Source: Helicobacteraceae bacterium (GTDB taxonomy: Bacteria; Campylobacterota; Campylobacteria; Campylobacterales; Sulfurimonadaceae). Taken from it: a stretch of DNA of 7,602 bases. This document shows, piece after piece, positions 5,466 to 7,602 of this stretch; position 1 is the first letter of the stretch, and every line of letters begins with the position of its first letter. The stretch spans positions 1 through 7,602 of the forward strand of contig WFMY01000203.1 in assembly GCA_015488855.1 (NCBI GenBank). Direction: 5' to 3'. Position numbers and translations under genes: made by a program. Under the pieces are notes generated by a model, which did no database searches, was not told the origin of the DNA, and saw only the letters and a list, made by a program, of their open reading frames with translations.

Positions 5466-6707
5466 ATGAATAAAAATCAAAACATAATCAAGCAATTTTT
5501 TAAAAGTTTAATTATAACAATAGTGTTTTTAGGTACTATAAATAACATTGCTATATATCTTGTTTCAAAAGATAATTTCAACTATAAACTAGCAAGCAAT
5601 ATTAGAAAGCATGTAGAGCTGGGCTTAGGTAAAATAAAAGATACCTTATCATCAAAAGCATTTTTAAAACATATACAAATGATAGATTTTACAATATTTG
5701 AGATATATGATAAAAATAAACAAAAGCTTAGCAGCTTTTTTAAAGATACAAAAAATATAAAACAGATAAAAAAATATTATTCCAATACTAAGTATCTCTT
5801 TCCAACTACAAAAGAGACGAAATATGATTTTTTTAAAGTGCAAAATAACCAATTTTATATATTTGTTTTTCGTCCAATATATAAAAATAATAAACTTTTA
5901 GGATATCTAAAAGGAGTCAAAAAAGTAAACAATAGTGTTATAAAAGAATTTGAACATAATATTTTCTATACATTAGTTATTATTCTAATATCCATAATTG
6001 TTTTTAGCTTATCTATCTTTCCTCTTATTTATATTGCTTATAAACGCCTCAATCTAAATCAAGTTGAACTTACGATTAATCATCTCCTCACAATAAGGAC
6101 TTTAGGGAATGCAGTAGCATTAAGAGATAGTGATACAAATGAACATAACTATAGAGTGACAATATATTCAATTTTATTAGCTCAAGAATTAAATCTACAA
6201 ATAGATCAAATGCAGAGCCTAATAGTAGGTGCATTTTTGCATGATATTGGTAAGATTGGTATACCTGATAAGATACTATTAAAAAAAGGTAAACTTACAA
6301 ATGATGAATTTGAGATTATGAAGCAGCATGTTCAAAAAGGCATTATGATTATAAAAGGAAATAATTGGTTAGCAAAAGGAAATGATGTCATCTACTCACA
6401 TCATGAAAAGTATGATGGTAGTGGTTATCCAAAACAAATTTCAAAAGATAAAATTCCAAACATAGCAAGAATATTTTCAATCATAGATGTATTTGATGCT
6501 TTAACCTCAAAACGACCATATAAACAAGCATTTAGCTATGAGAAAGCTATAGGCATAATGAAAGAATCTAGTGGTACACATTTTGACCCTAAAATACTAG
6601 AAATATTTATAAGGATATCAAATAAGCTTTACAATGATATAAGAGATAAATCACAAGAAGAGCTAAAAGACAAGTTAGATAGTTTCATTAAAAAATATTT
6701 TTTATAA
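5466..6707 (+). CDS. Membrane-anchored HD-GYP phosphodiesterase (c-di-GMP)
   Basis: 413 residues: a transmembrane helix (about 12-34), an extracytoplasmic segment (about 35-165), a second helix (about 167-193), and a cytosolic HD-GYP domain (about 205-395). The catalytic set is complete: RDSDTNEHNYRV (220-231), FLHDIGKIGIPDK (257-269) with H259-D260, H288, HHEKYDGSGYP (312-322) including the GYP, and DVFDALTSKRPYK (341-353). Such domains hydrolyse cyclic di-GMP, lowering its level and affecting motility and attachment. The sensor segment is Lys-rich and ends in FRPIYKNNKLLGYLKGV, which resembles the last strands of Cache-type ligand domains; that assignment is tentative. The gene is much more AT-rich than its neighbours (one 60-base stretch at 5701-5760 has 11 G/C by hand count) and favours ATA for Ile. 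It has no visible Shine-Dalgarno and is flanked by unrelated genes, so recent acquisition is possible. Confidence 0.93.
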   Translation: MNKNQNIIKQFFKSLIITIVFLGTINNIAIYLVSKDNFNYKLASNIRKHVELGLGKIKDTLSSKAFLKHIQMIDFTIFEIYDKNKQKLSSFFKDTKNIKQIKKYYSNTKYLFPTTKETKYDFFKVQNNQFYIFVFRPIYKNNKLLGYLKGVKKVNNSVIKEFEHNIFYTLVIILISIIVFSLSIFPLIYIAYKRLNLNQVELTINHLLTIRTLGNAVALRDSDTNEHNYRVTIYSILLAQELNLQIDQMQSLIVGAFLHDIGKIGIPDKILLKKGKLTNDEFEIMKQHVQKGIMIIKGNNWLAKGNDVIYSHHEKYDGSGYPKQISKDKIPNIARIFSIIDVFDALTSKRPYKQAFSYEKAIGIMKESSGTHFDPKILEIFIRISNKLYNDIRDKSQEELKDKLDSFIKKYFL

Positions 6708-6747
6708 TACATACTCCTGAATTTGAGAAGAGGTTTTAGAATTTTAA

Positions 6748-6756
6748 TGCTAAAAT
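6748..6756 (+). promoter_or_regulatory. Extended -10 promoter placing the surE transcript start at its ATG
   Basis: TGCTAAAAT fits the extended -10 form, with TAAAAT at 6751-6756. The expected start point, about seven bases further, falls on the A of the surE ATG at 6763. There is no Shine-Dalgarno between them, so a leaderless mRNA is predicted. The alternative is read-through from the HD-GYP gene 55 bp upstream. Confidence 0.45.
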
Positions 6757-6762
6757 ACATTT

Positions 6763-7557
6763 ATGAAAAAAATCTATAATATTTTAGTGACAAACGATGA
6801 TGGTTATGAGGCAAAAGGTTTACACGAACTCGTAAACTCTTTGCGAAGTATAGAGGGTGTGCAGGTTACCGTCGTAGCTCCTGCAAATGAAAAATCTGCT
6901 TGTGGACATTCCATAACCCTTGTTCGTCCACTTCGTTTCATCTCTGTCGATGATGATTTTTATAAACTTGATGATGGAACTCCTAGTGATTGTGTTTATC
7001 TTTCACTTTCAACACTCTTTAAAGATGAAAAACCTGATCTGCTTGTGAGTGGTATCAACCGTGGTTCAAATATGGGTGAGGATATCACATACAGTGGAAC
7101 CGCTGCTGGAGCTATGGAAGGAGTTCTGCACGACATTCCCTCTATTGCTATCTCACAGATTATGGATTTTACTAACCCTAGTGGAGAGTTTGGACTCGCT
7201 TCAAAAACGATAAAAAATCTAGTAATGAAGATCATATCTGGTGAATTTCCCCTTCCAAAAAGAGAGTTTTTAAATATCAACATCCCAAATACTCAAGAAG
7301 ATGCACAGATGAAAGTTACTTACGCTGGGTATCGACACTATGCAAATGACTCTCACATGCATAAAAATCCAAGAGGGGAAGAGCATCATTGGTTAGGTTT
7401 GCATCCTCTTGATTTTTCTCCCCGTGATGGACAAACGGGGATGAGTGACTATGAAGCAACGCAGGCTGGTTATATTTCCATCACTCCTATTATGCTTGAT
7501 TTGAGTGCTTACAAAAGTATGAAAGGCTTAGAGAGTTGGCTAGATATGACAGAGTAA
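6763..7557 (+). CDS. surE: 5'/3'-nucleotidase SurE
   Basis: 264 residues, typical for SurE. This cytosolic metal-dependent phosphatase removes phosphate from nucleoside 5'- and 3'-monophosphates and is linked to stress and stationary-phase survival. The N-terminus carries ILVTNDDGYEAKGL (7-20), whose Asp pair binds the metal. VVAPANEKSACGHSITL (37-53) holds the conserved Ser/Asn region. SGINRGSNMGEDITYSGTAA (95-114) is the family signature with its metal-binding Asn, followed by AMEG and PSIAIS. A C-terminal swap arm with D-x-x-A-x-x-x-G-Y-I-S-I-T-P is also present. The ATG is right because SurE proteins begin only a few residues before NDDG. No ribosome site is visible, and the promoter suggests a leaderless message. 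The 3' end overlaps the next gene by 22 bases. Confidence 0.96.
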   Translation: MKKIYNILVTNDDGYEAKGLHELVNSLRSIEGVQVTVVAPANEKSACGHSITLVRPLRFISVDDDFYKLDDGTPSDCVYLSLSTLFKDEKPDLLVSGINRGSNMGEDITYSGTAAGAMEGVLHDIPSIAISQIMDFTNPSGEFGLASKTIKNLVMKIISGEFPLPKREFLNINIPNTQEDAQMKVTYAGYRHYANDSHMHKNPRGEEHHWLGLHPLDFSPRDGQTGMSDYEATQAGYISITPIMLDLSAYKSMKGLESWLDMTE

Positions 7558-7602
7558 AACTTTTACTTAAGGATGATTTCACAAAACTCCAAGATGCAAA
7601 GA
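7536..7602 (+). CDS. Start of a ThiF/MoeB/TcdA-family protein (partial)
   Basis: A second reading frame opens inside the surE 3' end and stays open to the window edge: 22 codons from TTG at 7536. The peptide begins ARYDRVKLLLKDDFTKLQDAK. This is the N-terminal helix that precedes the G-x-G-G-x-G nucleotide loop in E1-like enzymes such as TcdA (tRNA threonylcarbamoyladenosine dehydratase) and other ThiF/MoeB proteins, where '(E/R)RY-x-R-x-x-LL-G/K-x-x-F-x-K-L-x-x-A-K' is typical. The loop itself lies beyond the window. A purine-rich AGAGAG directly before TTG is a poor ribosome site, and coupling to surE translation is likely. As I recall, C. jejuni has a ThiF/MoeB gene right after surE, which supports the call. 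The start codon is less sure than the frame. Confidence 0.65.
   Translation, partial: MARYDRVKLLLKDDFTKLQDAK

Noticed and set aside
5664..5852. 62-codon minus-strand frame within the HD-GYP gene
   Set aside because: It is the Ile/Phe-rich complement of an AT-rich, Lys-rich coding stretch; no independent evidence.
6996..7283. 95-codon minus-strand open frame within surE
   Set aside because: It lies wholly inside the conserved SurE coding sequence, has no ribosome site and resembles nothing; a shadow.
7561..7602. ATG at 7573 after AAGGA-like sequence as start of a gene in another frame, or the C-terminus of a minus-strand gene
   Set aside because: The ATG frame gives no recognisable peptide, and the minus-strand frames stop or lack family likeness. 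The overlapping frame from 7536 reads as a ThiF/TcdA N-terminus and explains the region better.

Overview
The window looks like chromosome of a low-GC Campylobacterota member (the former Epsilonproteobacteria), most likely an environmental lineage such as Sulfurimonas or a relative. Three things point there: a fused ispDF gene, an atypical response regulator of the HP1021/Cj1608 type directly downstream of it, and the order ispDF - regulator - ATP-sulfurylase-like - pgpA, which from memory matches Campylobacter jejuni Cj1607-Cj1610. The surE to ThiF/MoeB-family order at the right edge also matches C. jejuni (Cj0293-Cj0294) as I recall it. The genus is inference.

Layout, left to right. Bases 1-245 are the C-terminal end of an MscS-type mechanosensitive channel (+). 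Bases 313-684 encode a small cytosolic ankyrin-repeat protein (+). Its stop codon overlaps that of the convergent minus-strand cluster. That cluster, transcribed from about 4395 down to 681, is ispDF (isoprenoid precursors), a phosphorylation-independent-looking response regulator, an ATP-sulfurylase-fold protein that has lost key signature residues, and pgpA (phosphatidylglycerol synthesis). Spacings are 2 bp, a 23-bp overlap and 10 bp, so it is almost certainly one operon. Upstream on the same strand, separated by a 10-bp-stem inverted repeat, is a Tat-exported M15B (VanY-like) carboxypeptidase. A 167-bp divergent intergenic region follows. Then come a membrane-anchored HD-GYP c-di-GMP phosphodiesterase (+), unusually AT-rich, surE (+), and the start of a ThiF/MoeB/TcdA-like gene overlapping the surE 3' end and running off the window.

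The known functions are mostly housekeeping: envelope lipids, isoprenoids, peptidoglycan trimming, osmotic protection and nucleotide metabolism. The least ordinary part is the regulator/pseudo-sulfurylase pair. The receiver domain carries Ser in place of the phospho-acceptor Asp, and its only two cysteines form one CxxC. The sulfurylase-like partner keeps the nucleotide-binding HxxH and a Cys-rich zinc-type motif but lacks the residues that define ATP sulfurylase. I see no CRISPR array, tRNA, rRNA, intact mobile element or defence system.
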